DNA from: Maribacter flavus
Lineage (GTDB): Bacteria; Bacteroidota; Bacteroidia; Flavobacteriales; Flavobacteriaceae
Direction: 5' to 3'
DNA: 64,000 bases
Assembly: GCF_008386635.1 (NCBI RefSeq)
Contig: NZ_VUOE01000001.1
Location: forward strand, 1,736,001 to 1,800,000
Positions 33,446 to 42,336 of this stretch are shown here, piece after piece. The notes beneath the pieces are model-generated. The model did no database searches, had not been told where the DNA came from, and saw only the letters and a list, made by a program, of their open reading frames with translations. How positions within the stretch are numbered: the stretch's first letter is position 1; every line of letters starts with the position of its first letter. A program made the translations under genes and the position numbers.

Positions 33446-35857
33446 ATGAAGCGATTTTTACCCCTTATTTTTTTTCTATACTGCTATGTAGGATGGTCAC
33501 AACAGGTGACCGTTTTGGATAGCGATACGCGCGAACCTATACCAAACGTGGCAGTTTTCAATCCGGATAAGACCATAATCAGTGTAACGGATTTTGACGG
33601 AAATTTTGATTTCGCCCCTTTTTTGAATGTGGAAAGGTTAACGCTGCGACATCTTAGTTATGAAACCAAAAAAGTTACCCGACTCCAGATAGTCAAGAAT
33701 GGGTACAAGGTTTATTTACAAATGAGACCTGAACGCTTGGATGAGGTGGTCATGTCGGTTTCCAAATGGGAACAACAAAAAAAGGAGGTTCCCAACAAAA
33801 TTGTATCCATAGACGCCCAGACCATAGCCTTGAATACGCCACAGACCTCTGCGGATTTGCTACAAAGTAGCGGAAAGGTTTTTGTGCAAAAAAGTCAGCT
33901 GGGCGGGGGGAGCCCTATGATCAGGGGTTTTGCCACTAACAGATTGGTGCTTTCAGTGGATGGGGTGCGTATGAACAATGCCATATTTAGGGGAGGCAAT
34001 TTGCAGAATGTCATCTCCATCGACCCCTTCAACATCCGAAATACGGAAATTATCTTTGGCCCGGGTTCCGTTATTTATGGAAGCGATGCAATAGGTGGTG
34101 TTATGAACTTCTACACTAAGCAGCCCATGCTAAGTCAAAAGGAAACGACCGAATTTTCAGGGAATGCCAACTACCGATTTTCTTCGGTAAATATGGAAAA
34201 TACGGTTCACGCCGATGTAAACATTGGAAAGGAGAAATGGGCTTCCTTATCCAGTTTTTCCTTTAACAGTTTTCAGGATTTGACCATGGGAAGCCATGGC
34301 CCCGATTCCTACCTGAGAAACAATTTTGTCATGACCCGAAATGGGGAAGATGTACTTGTGCCAAACGACAATCCAAGAAAGCAAGTTCCTACGGGTTACG
34401 ATCAAATGAATTTTATGCAGAAATTCCTATTCAGACCCCATGTGAACTGGGACTTGAATCTAGGAATCCATTATTCAGAAACATCGGACTATTCCAGATA
34501 TGACAGGCTCATTAGACCTTCAAGGGATGGCTTGGGGTTAAGGTCGGCCGAGTGGTATTACGGCCCCCAAAAATGGTTCATGGGAAATATGCAATTAAAA
34601 AAGAAGGGCAACGGAAAACTGTACGATGGATTGAAATTGACTGCAGCCTACCAGTTTTTTGAAGAAAGTAGGAGCAATCGGGATTTTGGAGGTTCCATTT
34701 TAAATACCACAAAGGAAATAGTGGATGCACTGAACCTGAATCTGGATTTTGAAAACAAGAAAATCGGGAATTTCAAACTGTATTATGGCGGGGAATTTAT
34801 TTTTAACAATGTTGGGTCAACAGGTTTGGACACCAATATCGCTACCGGGGAAAGTACAGCGGCAGCTTCCAGATATCCGGACGGAGCCACTTGGAAAAGT
34901 CTGGCGGGATATTTAAACGGAGAATACAAGGCCAAGCCCAATTTTATTATCATGTCCGGTTTACGGTATAGCCATGTTTGGATAGATGCATTGTTTGACC
35001 GTACTTTTTATGCCTTTCCTTTTGAGAATGCCGATGTAAGTACGGGCGCATTAACCGGGAGTTTGGGTTTCAGTTGGTTTCCAAGACAGAACCTACAAAT
35101 TACGTTTAATGGGTCCACAGGTTTTAGGGCTCCCAATGTAGACGATATTGGAAAAATATTTGATTCGGAACCTGGATCGGTTGTCGTTCCAAATCCGGAT
35201 TTGGAATCGGAATACGCATATAATTTGGAGTTGGGGATACAAAAGAACTTTGGGGATAAGCTTGTACTCAAAGGGGCCACCTTTTACACGTACTTGGTAG
35301 ATGCCTTGGTCCGAAGGGATTTTACCTTTAATGGTGTTTCCCAAATTGAATATGGAGGAGAGTTGAGCAATGTACAGGCCATCCAGAATGCCGCAAAAGC
35401 CTATGTATATGGATTTGAGTTTGGTCTGGATGCCTATTTGACGGACCATTGGTCCCTCGCTTCCAATTTTACCATTACCGAGGGAATCGAAGAAGAGGAG
35501 GACGGAACGGATTCTCCGGCAAGGCATGCGCCTCCCACTTTTGGCGATTTTCATGTAAAATGGAAGCGGGAAAGGATTTCGACCGACTTTTTCCTCAACT
35601 ATAATGGAGAGGTATCCAATGATGACCTGGCTATATCCGAACAGTCCAAGGATTATATGTATGCTACAGACGAAAACGGCGATCCATTTTCACCATCCTG
35701 GTATACCTTGAACTTTCGCTCCCAATATGCAATTGCGAACAATTTGAACGCGACCCTAAGCTTGGAGAATATTACAAATCAGCGATATAGAACGTATTCC
35801 TCCGGGATTGTGGCACCTGGAAGTAATTTGATATTGGGAATTGGGTACCACTTTTAA
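33446..35857 (+). CDS. TonB-dependent outer-membrane receptor (heme/vitamin type), recO-linked
   Basis: 803 residues from ATG 33446; signal peptide MKRFLPLIFFLYCYVGWSQ. Next comes a carboxypeptidase-like beta-sandwich (about residues 20-95, VTVLDSDTREPIPNVAVF), then the plug (residues about 110-230, with SPMIRGFATNRLVLSVDGVR and GPGSVIYGSDAIGG), then the 22-strand barrel ending in an aromatic residue (LGIGYHF). The plug resembles hemoglobin or cobalamin receptors more than SusC-type glycan transporters, but there is no SusD partner or heme gene nearby to confirm. Probable bidirectional terminator at 35861-35887. Confidence 0.9.
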   Translation: MKRFLPLIFFLYCYVGWSQQVTVLDSDTREPIPNVAVFNPDKTIISVTDFDGNFDFAPFLNVERLTLRHLSYETKKVTRLQIVKNGYKVYLQMRPERLDEVVMSVSKWEQQKKEVPNKIVSIDAQTIALNTPQTSADLLQSSGKVFVQKSQLGGGSPMIRGFATNRLVLSVDGVRMNNAIFRGGNLQNVISIDPFNIRNTEIIFGPGSVIYGSDAIGGVMNFYTKQPMLSQKETTEFSGNANYRFSSVNMENTVHADVNIGKEKWASLSSFSFNSFQDLTMGSHGPDSYLRNNFVMTRNGEDVLVPNDNPRKQVPTGYDQMNFMQKFLFRPHVNWDLNLGIHYSETSDYSRYDRLIRPSRDGLGLRSAEWYYGPQKWFMGNMQLKKKGNGKLYDGLKLTAAYQFFEESRSNRDFGGSILNTTKEIVDALNLNLDFENKKIGNFKLYYGGEFIFNNVGSTGLDTNIATGESTAAASRYPDGATWKSLAGYLNGEYKAKPNFIIMSGLRYSHVWIDALFDRTFYAFPFENADVSTGALTGSLGFSWFPRQNLQITFNGSTGFRAPNVDDIGKIFDSEPGSVVVPNPDLESEYAYNLELGIQKNFGDKLVLKGATFYTYLVDALVRRDFTFNGVSQIEYGGELSNVQAIQNAAKAYVYGFEFGLDAYLTDHWSLASNFTITEGIEEEEDGTDSPARHAPPTFGDFHVKWKRERISTDFFLNYNGEVSNDDLAISEQSKDYMYATDENGDPFSPSWYTLNFRSQYAIANNLNATLSLENITNQRYRTYSSGIVAPGSNLILGIGYHF

Positions 35858-35860
35858 AAT

Positions 35861-35887
35861 AAAAAAGCCCTTCAATCGGGCCTTTTT
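35861..35887. terminator. Bidirectional terminator after the TonB receptor
   Basis: AAAAAAGCCC (35861-35870), loop TTCAATC, GGGC then Ts. It lies between the receptor and the minus-strand repeat lipoprotein. Confidence 0.8.
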
Positions 35888-35931
35888 GTTCAGAATTCCT
35901 ACGTTTCCTATTTAAGGAAAGTACAGGTTTA

Positions 35932-36285
35932 TTATTGTGAAATTTTATCTGCAGCTTCCTTGGTTACGTCCTTTACGTCCTCACCAATTTTTTTGGCTTT
36001 GTCCATAGCTTCTTCTCCAGCTTCCTTTGCGGAGTCAAGAGCATCCTCTCCGGCTTCCTTGGCGGAATCTATAGCTTTTTCCCCAGCTTGTTTCATGCTT
36101 TCCCCAGCTTCCTTGGCTTTGTCCATAGCGTCTTCACCAGCTTCTTTTAGATCATTTCCGGTTTCTTCAAGGGCTTCTTCCGCTTGGCTAGCGGCATCTT
36201 TTGCTTTTTCGGCCGTTTCCCTGCAGGACACAAAAGACATGCTTAAGGCCAAAACTAAAATCGTGCTTACTACTAATTTTTTCAT
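35932..36285 (-). CDS. Repetitive Lys/Glu/Ala-rich lipoprotein
   Basis: 117 residues. Signal peptide with lipobox SFVSC (Cys21). From about residue 30 it is a regular run of about 11-residue amphipathic repeats, each of the type AGEDAMDKAKE or SAKEAGEDALD, at least six units, giving a long alternating-charge helix. This is the sequence style of LEA-like and apolipoprotein-like helices. The function is unknown: surfactant, stress protection or envelope spacer are possible. Upstream is the ileS gene in the opposite direction, 180 bp away. The repeated DNA makes the gene prone to recombination. Confidence 0.8.
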   Translation of the reverse strand: MKKLVVSTILVLALSMSFVSCRETAEKAKDAASQAEEALEETGNDLKEAGEDAMDKAKEAGESMKQAGEKAIDSAKEAGEDALDSAKEAGEEAMDKAKKIGEDVKDVTKEAADKISQ

Positions 36286-36467
36286 GGTGTTAATTTTTTA
36301 GTGTTTGTATAGCTATATACGTAGCGAGGCTTATTTTGGATTAAAGCTCATGTTTTCGCTAGTCAGTGATTTTCTTATTTAATCCATTTCATTGTTTGGT
36401 AGAACAACAGTTCCAACTAAATTAATTAATTTTGCAGGCTTAAAACCCAGAACCATAAGCATTTCGT

Positions 36468-39400
36468 ATGAAGTTCGCAGAATATAAGGGATTGGACTTA
36501 CCCAAAGTTGCAGAAGAAGTTTTAGACTACTGGAAAACGGCCAATATTTTTGACAAAAGTATTTCTTCTAGGGAGGGTAAGGAAAGTTATGTCTTTTTTG
36601 AAGGCCCGCCGTCTGCCAACGGAATGCCAGGTATTCACCATGTCATGGCGCGTACCATCAAGGATATCTTTCCCAGGTACAAGACCATGAAAGGCTTTCA
36701 GGTGAAACGAAAGGCTGGCTGGGATACCCACGGACTGCCCATTGAATTGGGTGTGGAAAAGGAACTTGGCATAACCAAGGAAGATATTGGGATAAAAATA
36801 TCGGTGGAGGAATATAATGCCGCATGTAAAAAGGCGGTAATGCGCTATACCGATGTTTGGAACGCCATGACGGAACAAGTAGGGTATTGGGTGGATATGG
36901 ACGACCCTTACATTACCTACAAGTCGAAATACATGGAATCTGTTTGGTGGTTATTGAAACAGATTTATGATAAAGGCCTTATTTATAAGGGATATACCAT
37001 ACAGCCCTATTCGCCTAAGGCGGGAACGGGATTGAGTTCGCATGAATTGAACCAACCGGGAACGTACCAAGATGTCACGGATACCACAGTTACGGCGCAA
37101 TTCAAAAGCCCCCTAAGCCCCAAAGGGGGAACGGAAAAGGATATATTCAAAGCATTTGGAGTCGCCCCTCCTTTGGAAGGTACGGGAGAGGCTTTTTTCC
37201 TGGCTTGGACGACGACGCCATGGACACTTCCTTCCAATACGGCTTTGACCGTGGGCCCTAAGATCGATTATGTATTGGTAAGGTCTTTCAATCAATATAC
37301 TTTTGAACCCATGTATGTTGTTTTGGCCAAGAATTTGGTCGGAAAGCAATTTGTGGGAAAATATGTTGAAGTATCCCAAGCATCGGATCTAATTGCTTAC
37401 AACGCGGGTGACAAAAAGATACCCTATCAGATTTTATCGGAAACAAAAGGTGAAAATTTGGTCGGCATCAAGTACGAACAATTGTTGCCCTATGTACTTC
37501 CTTACGAAAATGCGGAAAATGCATTTCGAGTTATATCCGGGGATTTCGTTACCACGGAAGACGGTACGGGAATCGTACACACTGCCCCTACTTTTGGTGC
37601 GGATGATGCCTTCGTGGCAAAGCAGGCCGTACCGGAAATACCGCCTATGTTGGTCTTGGACGAAAATGCCAATCCTGTCCCTTTGGTAGATTTACAGGGG
37701 AAATTTAGACCGGAATTGAAGGAGCTGGGCGGAAAGTACGTGAAAAATGAATATTATGAGGACGGGGAGGCCCCGGAGCGTTCCGTAGATGTAGAAATTG
37801 CCATAAAACTTAAAGAGGAAAACAAGGCTTTCAAGGTTGAAAAGTACGTTCACAGCTACCCCAATTGTTGGCGTACGGATAAGCCTATATTGTATTATCC
37901 GCTCGATTCCTGGTTCATCAAGGTAACCGATATTAAGGACAGGATGTTCGAGCTGAACCAATCTATCAATTGGAAACCCAAAGCAACCGGTGAGGGACGT
38001 TTTGGAAATTGGTTGGCCAACGCAAACGATTGGAATTTGTCCAGATCACGGTATTGGGGGATTCCCTTGCCTATTTGGAGGACCAGTGACGGCAAGGAGG
38101 AATTGATCATTGGTTCTGTTGCCGATTTGAAGTCCGAAATGCAAAAGGCCTTGGAAGCCGGCGTGTTGGAGAAGGATATTTTTGAGGACTTTGTGGTTGG
38201 TGACATGTCCGAAGCAAACTATGAAAGGGTAGACCTGCACAAGAACATCGTAGATCAGATAACCTTGGTTTCTCCGTCCGGTAAACCCATGAAGCGGGAA
38301 AGCGACCTCATAGATGTTTGGTTCGATAGTGGTTCCATGCCCTACGCCCAGTGGCATTATCCATTTGAAAACAAGGAACTTATCGACACGGGCAAGACCT
38401 TTCCGGCTGATTTTATCGCGGAAGGTGTTGACCAGACGAGGGGATGGTTTTACACGCTACATGCCATAGGCACCATGGTGTTCGATTCCGTGGCTTATAA
38501 AAACGTGGTTTCCAACGGACTTGTGCTGGACAAGGAAGGGAAAAAAATGTCCAAAAGACTGGGCAACGCCGTAGACCCCTTTGATACGATGAAGGAGCAT
38601 GGTGCGGACGCGACTCGCTGGTATATGATCAGCAATGCGAACCCATGGGACAACCTAAAATTTGACTCGGAGGGCATTGTTGAAGTGAAGCGAAAATTCT
38701 TTGGGACACTTTACAATACCTATTCCTTCTTTGCGCTGTACGCAAATATCGATGCCTTTAGCTTTTCCGAGGAAAATATACCCGTGGAGGAAAGACCGGA
38801 AATAGACCGATGGATTTTATCCGAACTCAATTCATTGATCGCTTTTGTAGATGATGCCTATGCAGATTATGAACCTACCAAGGCTACGAGGGCGATTTCA
38901 GATTTCGTACAGGAAAACCTAAGCAATTGGTACGTTCGCCTGTGCAGAAGAAGGTTCTGGAAAGGGGATTACCAAAAGGACAAGATCGCTGCCTATCAAA
39001 CACTCTATACCTGTTTGGTAACAGTAGCCAAACTTTCAGCACCGGTAGCACCATTTTTTATGGATAGACTCTACAAGGACCTGATAGCAACAACCCATTT
39101 GGAACCCTTTGAAAGTGTCCATTTGGCAGATTTCCCAACGTCGGATAAAAATATGATCGATTCGGCCTTGGAACAAAAGATGCAAAAGGCCCAAACGATA
39201 TCGTCCTTGGTTTTATCGATACGGCAAAAGGAAAAGATAAAGGTGCGGCAACCGCTCCAAAAAATCATGATTCCTATTTTGGACGAGCAGGACAGAACCG
39301 ATATTTTGGCGGTATCCGATTTGATAAAATCGGAAGTAAATGTAAAGGAAATTGAACTTTTGGACGATGCATCTGGAGTGCTGGTCAAACGAATAAAACC

Positions 39401-39905
39401 CAATTTCAAGACTTTGGGGCCAAAGTTCGGCAAGGAAATGAAGCAAATTGCGAACGCTATAAGTACTCTAAATCAGGAAGATATCCAAAAAATTGAGCAA
39501 GAAGGCGAATTATCACTTCAAATAGAAAATAAAAGTATTATTTTACAGTTTCAGGATGTAGAGATAAGCTCCCAGGATATTGAAGGTTGGTTGGTGGCCT
39601 CATCGGGCAAAACAACGGTCGCATTGGATATCACCATCAATGAGGATCTAAAGAAAGAGGGTATCGCAAGGGAACTTGTCAACAGAATCCAAAATTTAAG
39701 AAAGGAATCTGGTTTTGAAGTGACCGATAGAATCGACATTAGGATGCAAAAGGACGGTTTGGTAGAACAGGCGGTGACCAGTAATCTTAATTACATTAAA
39801 GCGGAAACTTTGACAGCGGAGTTGAATTTTGAGGAATATTTAGAGAATGGCACTGAAATTGCCTTCGATGAAGTGAACACTAAATTGTTTATTGCAAAAC
39901 ATTAA
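36468..39905 (+). CDS. ileS: Isoleucyl-tRNA synthetase
   Basis: 1145 residues. Charges tRNA-Ile with isoleucine. Class I marks are GPPSANGMPGIHHVMAR (the HIGH motif as GIHH) near residue 50, the CP1 editing domain from about residue 200 (TTPWTLPSNTALTVGP and DGTGIVHTAPTFGADD), the WFDSGSMPYAQWHYP region, and KMSKRLGN near residue 690. A block of about 31 residues (213-243) is encoded by a palindromic miniature element at 37104-37197 just before the editing domain; without it the protein would have the usual flavobacterial length. The frame stays open, so the enzyme should be functional. First gene of a series with DksA-like, a DUF4097-like gene and lspA. Confidence 0.97.
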   Translation: MKFAEYKGLDLPKVAEEVLDYWKTANIFDKSISSREGKESYVFFEGPPSANGMPGIHHVMARTIKDIFPRYKTMKGFQVKRKAGWDTHGLPIELGVEKELGITKEDIGIKISVEEYNAACKKAVMRYTDVWNAMTEQVGYWVDMDDPYITYKSKYMESVWWLLKQIYDKGLIYKGYTIQPYSPKAGTGLSSHELNQPGTYQDVTDTTVTAQFKSPLSPKGGTEKDIFKAFGVAPPLEGTGEAFFLAWTTTPWTLPSNTALTVGPKIDYVLVRSFNQYTFEPMYVVLAKNLVGKQFVGKYVEVSQASDLIAYNAGDKKIPYQILSETKGENLVGIKYEQLLPYVLPYENAENAFRVISGDFVTTEDGTGIVHTAPTFGADDAFVAKQAVPEIPPMLVLDENANPVPLVDLQGKFRPELKELGGKYVKNEYYEDGEAPERSVDVEIAIKLKEENKAFKVEKYVHSYPNCWRTDKPILYYPLDSWFIKVTDIKDRMFELNQSINWKPKATGEGRFGNWLANANDWNLSRSRYWGIPLPIWRTSDGKEELIIGSVADLKSEMQKALEAGVLEKDIFEDFVVGDMSEANYERVDLHKNIVDQITLVSPSGKPMKRESDLIDVWFDSGSMPYAQWHYPFENKELIDTGKTFPADFIAEGVDQTRGWFYTLHAIGTMVFDSVAYKNVVSNGLVLDKEGKKMSKRLGNAVDPFDTMKEHGADATRWYMISNANPWDNLKFDSEGIVEVKRKFFGTLYNTYSFFALYANIDAFSFSEENIPVEERPEIDRWILSELNSLIAFVDDAYADYEPTKATRAISDFVQENLSNWYVRLCRRRFWKGDYQKDKIAAYQTLYTCLVTVAKLSAPVAPFFMDRLYKDLIATTHLEPFESVHLADFPTSDKNMIDSALEQKMQKAQTISSLVLSIRQKEKIKVRQPLQKIMIPILDEQDRTDILAVSDLIKSEVNVKEIELLDDASGVLVKRIKPNFKTLGPKFGKEMKQIANAISTLNQEDIQKIEQEGELSLQIENKSIILQFQDVEISSQDIEGWLVASSGKTTVALDITINEDLKKEGIARELVNRIQNLRKESGFEVTDRIDIRMQKDGLVEQAVTSNLNYIKAETLTAELNFEEYLENGTEIAFDEVNTKLFIAKH
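37104..37197. repeat. In-frame palindromic miniature element inside ileS
   Basis: Left arm 37104-37131 (AAAAGCCCCCTAAGCCCC then AAAGGGGGA) and right arm 37164-37197 (GCCCCTCC, TTTGG, GGGAGAGGC, TTTTTT) are near-reverse-complements of each other separated by about 32 bp. Translation gives SPLSPKGG and later APPLEGTGE, a pair of peptides that I recall turning up as inserts in other Bacteroidota proteins. Length is a multiple of three and holds no stop, so it does not break the gene. Confidence 0.7.
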
Positions 39906-39909
39906 CGAG

Positions 39910-40293
39910 ATGGCAGAAGATTTAAAAGTAAGATACTCGGACAAGGATTTGGCGGAGTTCAAGGAATTGATAGAGGAAAAAATAGAAAAAGCTAAAAGTC
40001 ATTTGGAACTTCTTAAAAGTTCTTATATGAACGATGGGAATAATGGTACAGATGATACTTCCCCAACCTTTAAGGCCTTTGAGGAAGGTTCCGAGACCAT
40101 GAGCAAGGAAGCGAATACCCAATTGGCCATTCGGCAGGAAAAGTTCATTAGGGACTTAAAAAATGCCTTGCTTAGAATAGAGAATAAAACCTACGGCATT
40201 TGCCGGATAACGGGGAAACTCATCAACAAAGAGCGTTTGAAATTGGTGCCGCATGCTACATTGAGTATCGAAGCCAAGAATATGCAAAAATAA
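39910..40293 (+). CDS. TraR/DksA-family zinc-finger protein
   Basis: 127 residues from ATG 39910 (MAEDLKVRYSDKDLAEF); it overlaps the end of ileS-frame shadow only by being 4 bp after the ileS stop. A long helical hairpin (DLAEFKELIEEKIEKAKSHLELL, about residues 8-60) carries acidic residues, then EGSETMSKEANTQLAIRQEKFIRDLKNALLRIENKTYGICRITGKLI with the first half of the zinc finger (single visible CxxTG rather than four Cys). Such proteins bind RNA polymerase in its secondary channel and tune rRNA promoters with ppGpp in Bacteroidota. Terminator follows directly. Confidence 0.9.
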   Translation: MAEDLKVRYSDKDLAEFKELIEEKIEKAKSHLELLKSSYMNDGNNGTDDTSPTFKAFEEGSETMSKEANTQLAIRQEKFIRDLKNALLRIENKTYGICRITGKLINKERLKLVPHATLSIEAKNMQK

Positions 40294-40295
40294 TC

Positions 40296-40319
40296 AAAAC
40301 GCCTCTCGGGGCGTTTTTT
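40296..40319 (+). terminator. Terminator after the DksA-like gene
   Basis: ACGCC (40299-40303), loop TCTCGG, GGCGT (40310-40314), A run before and T run after. Confidence 0.88.
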
Positions 40320-40330
40320 AATGGTCCGTT

Positions 40331-40948
40331 GTGAAATTTTTCCCGTTCGTCTTATTGATAATTGCAACCCAAGGTTTCGCACAAAAGAAAGTGCACAAGG
40401 TACTGTTGGGCGAATCCGTCAACCTCATCCAGGTCAATGCCGAAAACTGTTATGAGGTCATTTTAGAAACTGTTGAGGGAAAAGCGGTAGAAGTGGATGC
40501 GCAAATGGATGGGGAGTATAGCGAGGACCTGCAAATGAATGTTTCTGAAGTGGGTAATACATTGGTGCTTGGCGCCGGTTTCCAACCAAGTTTTATAAAC
40601 CCAAACGACAAATTAAGCGCACACAAAGTGGTATCCATTGCCTTAAAAATTAAAGTGCCCTCTTACAAAAATGTCGAGGTCTACGGAAAGAGCGCTAGGG
40701 TCGTCGCATTTGGGGATTACTCCCGTTTTGATGTTACCCTTTCTGATGGAACCTGCGAACTTCATAAGGTCTCTGGGGAAGTCAAGGTAAGGACCCAAAG
40801 TGGCAATATAATAGTCTATGCGGACAGTGCAAATATTATGGCGGAAACCAAATATGGTACGTATCTAAAAAATCCTATCCCAAACGGTGATGATCAGTAC
40901 CATTTAAATTCCGTAACCGGGAATATCATACTGAACAAAACCGAATAA
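40331..40948 (+). CDS. Exported adhesin-like protein (DUF4097-type beta-helix)
   Basis: 205 residues from GTG 40331 (MKFFPFVLLIIATQGFAQ), with a clear signal peptide. The body is built of short beta strands, including PSYKNVEVYGKSARVVAFGDYSRF, LSDGTCELHKVSGEVKVRTQSGN and IIVYADSANIMAETKYGTYL, the turn-rich pattern of DUF4097/DUF2807 putative adhesins. It is secreted or periplasmic, function unknown. It sits after a terminator and before lspA, so it may have its own weak promoter. Confidence 0.75.
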   Translation: MKFFPFVLLIIATQGFAQKKVHKVLLGESVNLIQVNAENCYEVILETVEGKAVEVDAQMDGEYSEDLQMNVSEVGNTLVLGAGFQPSFINPNDKLSAHKVVSIALKIKVPSYKNVEVYGKSARVVAFGDYSRFDVTLSDGTCELHKVSGEVKVRTQSGNIIVYADSANIMAETKYGTYLKNPIPNGDDQYHLNSVTGNIILNKTE

Positions 40949-40979
40949 TATTTCTATTTTTGCCCGGTCAAACAAGCAC

Positions 40980-41669
40980 ATGAACCTAAAGAAGTCCATT
41001 TTATTAATAGTATTGATTCTCCTAATTGACCAATGGAGCAAGATATATATCAAGACGCATTTCGTCTTGGGCGAATCAGTGGATGTTTTCAATTGGTTCA
41101 AGATTCTGTTTATCGAAAACGAGGGTGCGGCTTGGGGTGCCAAGCTTAGTGATGTACTCCCAATTTCTGATGCCACTGGAAAATTGGTATTGACCATTTT
41201 TAGGTTGTTTGCCATTTTTGGCATTGGCTATTGGTTGCACGATGTGATCAGGAAAAAATCATCCAAAACTTTGATAGTGGCCGTTTCCCTTATATTCGCA
41301 GGTGCCTTGGGGAATATTCTGGACTCTGTTTTTTATGGTCTTATCTTTGATGATAGTTACAATCACGTTGCGACTTTATTCTCGGACGAACCTTATGGGA
41401 AAGCATTTTATGGTAAAGTAGTGGATATGCTCTATTTTCCATTGGTGGATACCACTTGGCCGGATTGGATGCCCTTTGTGGGAGGCAAGAATTTTCGATT
41501 TTTTGAGCCCGTTTTTAATATAGCCGATACGGCCATAAGCACGGGCGTAGGGATTTTATTGGTTTTTAACAAAAGGGCTTTTGGAAAGGACGATGGGAAA
41601 GATACCGATGAAATGGGCGTGGATACTCATGAAAGCTTTGGACAACCTCAGGAACCATCAAAGGAATAG
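40980..41669 (+). CDS. lspA: Lipoprotein signal peptidase (signal peptidase II)
   Basis: 229 residues. Inner-membrane aspartyl protease that cleaves prolipoprotein signal peptides, which fits the many lipoproteins in this window. Four membrane helices; catalytic Asp in GALGNILDS and Asp in FNIADTAIS. The loop between them is longer than in E. coli LspA (SYNHVATLFSDEPYG to PDWMPFVGGKNF, about 45 residues), a Bacteroidota feature. The acidic C-terminal tail of about 35 residues (KDDGKDTDEMGVDTHES) has no match in the classical enzyme. Convergent with the 5-FCL gene, overlapping it by 22 bases. Confidence 0.95.
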   Translation: MNLKKSILLIVLILLIDQWSKIYIKTHFVLGESVDVFNWFKILFIENEGAAWGAKLSDVLPISDATGKLVLTIFRLFAIFGIGYWLHDVIRKKSSKTLIVAVSLIFAGALGNILDSVFYGLIFDDSYNHVATLFSDEPYGKAFYGKVVDMLYFPLVDTTWPDWMPFVGGKNFRFFEPVFNIADTAISTGVGILLVFNKRAFGKDDGKDTDEMGVDTHESFGQPQEPSKE

Positions 41670-42214
41670 TTTTTTTGTGGGGTAACACAGTAATCCAATG
41701 GAATGTCCCCTGGGAAGATATCTGTAATCAATTCCTCCGCCTCAAAAAAACTAAGACCTACCTTAATTATATCAGGTCTGCAGCTCGCTAAAAATGTATC
41801 GTAGTACCCTTTGCCATAACCAACCCTATGACCTATTGTATCAAATGCCAATAGTGGAATGAACACAACATCGATCTTACTTGGGTCAATCTGTATACCG
41901 TCAATGGGTTCCGGTACCCCCCAGGAATTGTTCTTGAATTTGGTAGAATCGGTCAATAAATAATGCTCAAGGGTATCCTGCTGAACCTTTGGTACGATTA
42001 CATACTTGTCCTTGCCTTGAAGAATGGATAATAAATTAATCGTATCAATTTCCTGTTTTGAGGTAATGGGAAGAAATATATGGTAATACTTTTTGGACCA
42101 AATAGGAAGTTCCAAAGCCTTATTTGATATATCAAGACTTTTTGCCGCAATCTGTTCTAGAGAAAGCTGTTTTCTAAAAGCTGAATATTTTAGACGCAAA
42201 TCTTTCTTCAACAT
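41648..42214 (-). CDS. 5-formyltetrahydrofolate cyclo-ligase
   Basis: 188 residues. Converts 5-formyl-THF to 5,10-methenyl-THF using ATP. Typical segments: basic KKDLRLKYSAFRKQ at the N-terminus, IFLPITSKQEIDT, and the late VFIPLLAFDTIGHRVGYGKGYYDTFLA, which is the family signature. No signal peptide. The stop is 22 bases inside the lspA reading frame on the other strand, an overlap of two convergent ends with no terminator in between. The region upstream holds a possible 28-residue membrane peptide (42250-42336). Confidence 0.93.
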   Translation of the reverse strand: MLKKDLRLKYSAFRKQLSLEQIAAKSLDISNKALELPIWSKKYYHIFLPITSKQEIDTINLLSILQGKDKYVIVPKVQQDTLEHYLLTDSTKFKNNSWGVPEPIDGIQIDPSKIDVVFIPLLAFDTIGHRVGYGKGYYDTFLASCRPDIIKVGLSFFEAEELITDIFPGDIPLDYCVTPQKNYSFDGS

Positions 42215-42249
42215 GATTGAAAAATGATTTGATGTACCTTAGGCAATGA

Positions 42250-42336
42250 TTATTCTTTTCCTGCGACCGCAAAGAAAACTTTGAAAAATAACATTAGTAT
42301 GAGGTAGGTTCCAAGTGTTATTATGTAGCTTTCCAT
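42250..42336 (-). CDS. Candidate 28-residue membrane peptide
   Basis: ATG at 42336, TAA at 42252-42250, 36 nt before the 5-FCL start codon. The peptide (MESYIITLGTYLILMLFFKV, then eight more residues ending AVAGKE) is one hydrophobic span with a charged end, the shape of subunit-like or regulatory micropeptides. It is not part of any longer frame and its codons look ordinary. There is no homology evidence here; chance ORFs of this size are common in AT-rich sequence, so only its clean single-span structure and position argue for it. Confidence 0.35.
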   Translation of the reverse strand: MESYIITLGTYLILMLFFKVFFAVAGKE

